The position numbers and the translations under genes were made by a program. A DNA stretch of 64,000 nt from positions 27,058-91,057 of the forward strand of contig NZ_FUKI01000101.1 in the NCBI RefSeq assembly GCF_900163755.1, read 5' to 3'. Shown piece by piece: positions 63,823-64,000 of the stretch. How positions within the stretch are numbered: the stretch's first letter is position 1; each line of letters opens with the position of its first letter. The notes below the pieces were generated by a model. That model saw nothing but the letters and a program-made list of their open reading frames with translations, made no database searches and had not been told where the DNA came from. This stretch comes from Crenothrix polyspora (GTDB lineage Bacteria > Pseudomonadota > Gammaproteobacteria > Methylococcales > Methylomonadaceae).

Positions 63823-64000
63823 ATGAACTACTCCATAGAGCGCTTAGACCACTTAGGCATTGTTGCCGGTGTCATCAAAGATTTAAAAATTGCCGAGTTG
63901 ATTGACGGGCGGTTAGGGACTTATGAGGGAGAGACCTTATCGGCTGGTGAAACGGTTGCAGGCATGATTATCAATGGCTTAGGATTTTCCAACAAACCGA
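63823..64000 (+). mobile_element. Start of an IS1634-type transposase gene, cut by the window end
   Basis: The ATG at 63823 opens a frame that runs off the window; its 59 codons read MNYSIERLDHLGIVAGVIKD, LKIAELIDGRLGTYEGETLS, AGETVAGMIINGLGFSNKP, matching the DUF4277-like N terminus of IS1634-family (IS4-like) transposases. The left end of the element should be between 63620 and 63822, but I cannot fix the terminal repeat from one end only. Confidence 0.8.

Overview
The window reads as chromosomal DNA of a gammaproteobacterium with moderate to low G+C. The gene order ygfB-pepP-ubiH, the zapA-6S RNA pair, the type IV pilus minor-pilin operon, the CopA/CopB copper pair and a full dcw cluster ending lpxC-dciA all fit that class. 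The copper genes, the two secreted proteins with a predicted N-terminal histidine and the style of the dispersed palindromes make a methanotroph-like (Methylococcales) host plausible. That assignment is inference; no methane oxidation gene lies here.

Layout. 1-11.2 kb is housekeeping: ilvB and the start of ilvN, 6S RNA, zapA and a small coiled-coil gene on the minus strand; ygfB-pepP-ubiH; DUF1244; yciB-yciI-bolA-parvulin; recJ. 11.2-23 kb is mixed: a secreted CotH-like kinase, trhO, two small membrane proteins, divergent cobO and hemL, two secreted His-first proteins, a half-size EamA transporter, RNase T2 and a DUF2782 protein. Long intergenic stretches here carry nested palindromic repeats. 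23.1-31.8 kb is a visibly more G+C-rich accessory cluster. 32-39.5 kb is a minus-strand pilE/pilY1/pilX/pilW/pilV/fimT operon. 39.6-44.6 kb holds a lipoprotein, a C-type-lectin-fold secreted protein and copA-copB. 45.1-63.2 kb is the dcw cluster (rsmH, ftsL, ftsI, murE, murF, mraY, murD, ftsW, murG, murC, murB, ddl, ftsQ, ftsA, ftsZ, lpxC), mostly with 1-16 base overlaps or very short gaps, without an mraZ in front. The window ends in dciA and the start of an IS1634-type transposase.

The most interesting system is at 23.1-31.8 kb. An EctB-type diaminobutyrate aminotransferase without ectA or ectC is translationally coupled to a 1437-residue single-module synthetase of the Pls/PosA type (adenylation, carrier, then six membrane helices and three soluble domains), and then to a JmjC/cupin-8 oxygenase with an intact HxD...H iron site. 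A Sfp/EntD-type phosphopantetheinyl transferase lies convergent to them. Next is an outer-membrane-barrel-like protein whose N-terminal region is a long polyaspartate tract. The simplest reading is a pathway that makes L-2,4-diaminobutyrate, polymerises it into a cationic homopoly(amino acid), may hydroxylate it, and moves or holds the polycation at the envelope through an acidic partner. The cluster lies between copies of a dispersed palindromic repeat, which fits lateral acquisition or rearrangement.

Four copies of the dispersed palindrome family were found (18.0, 22.3, 31.9 and 44.5 kb). The 18.0 kb copy is interrupted by a second palindromic element flanked by a short direct repeat, a record of one element inserting into another.
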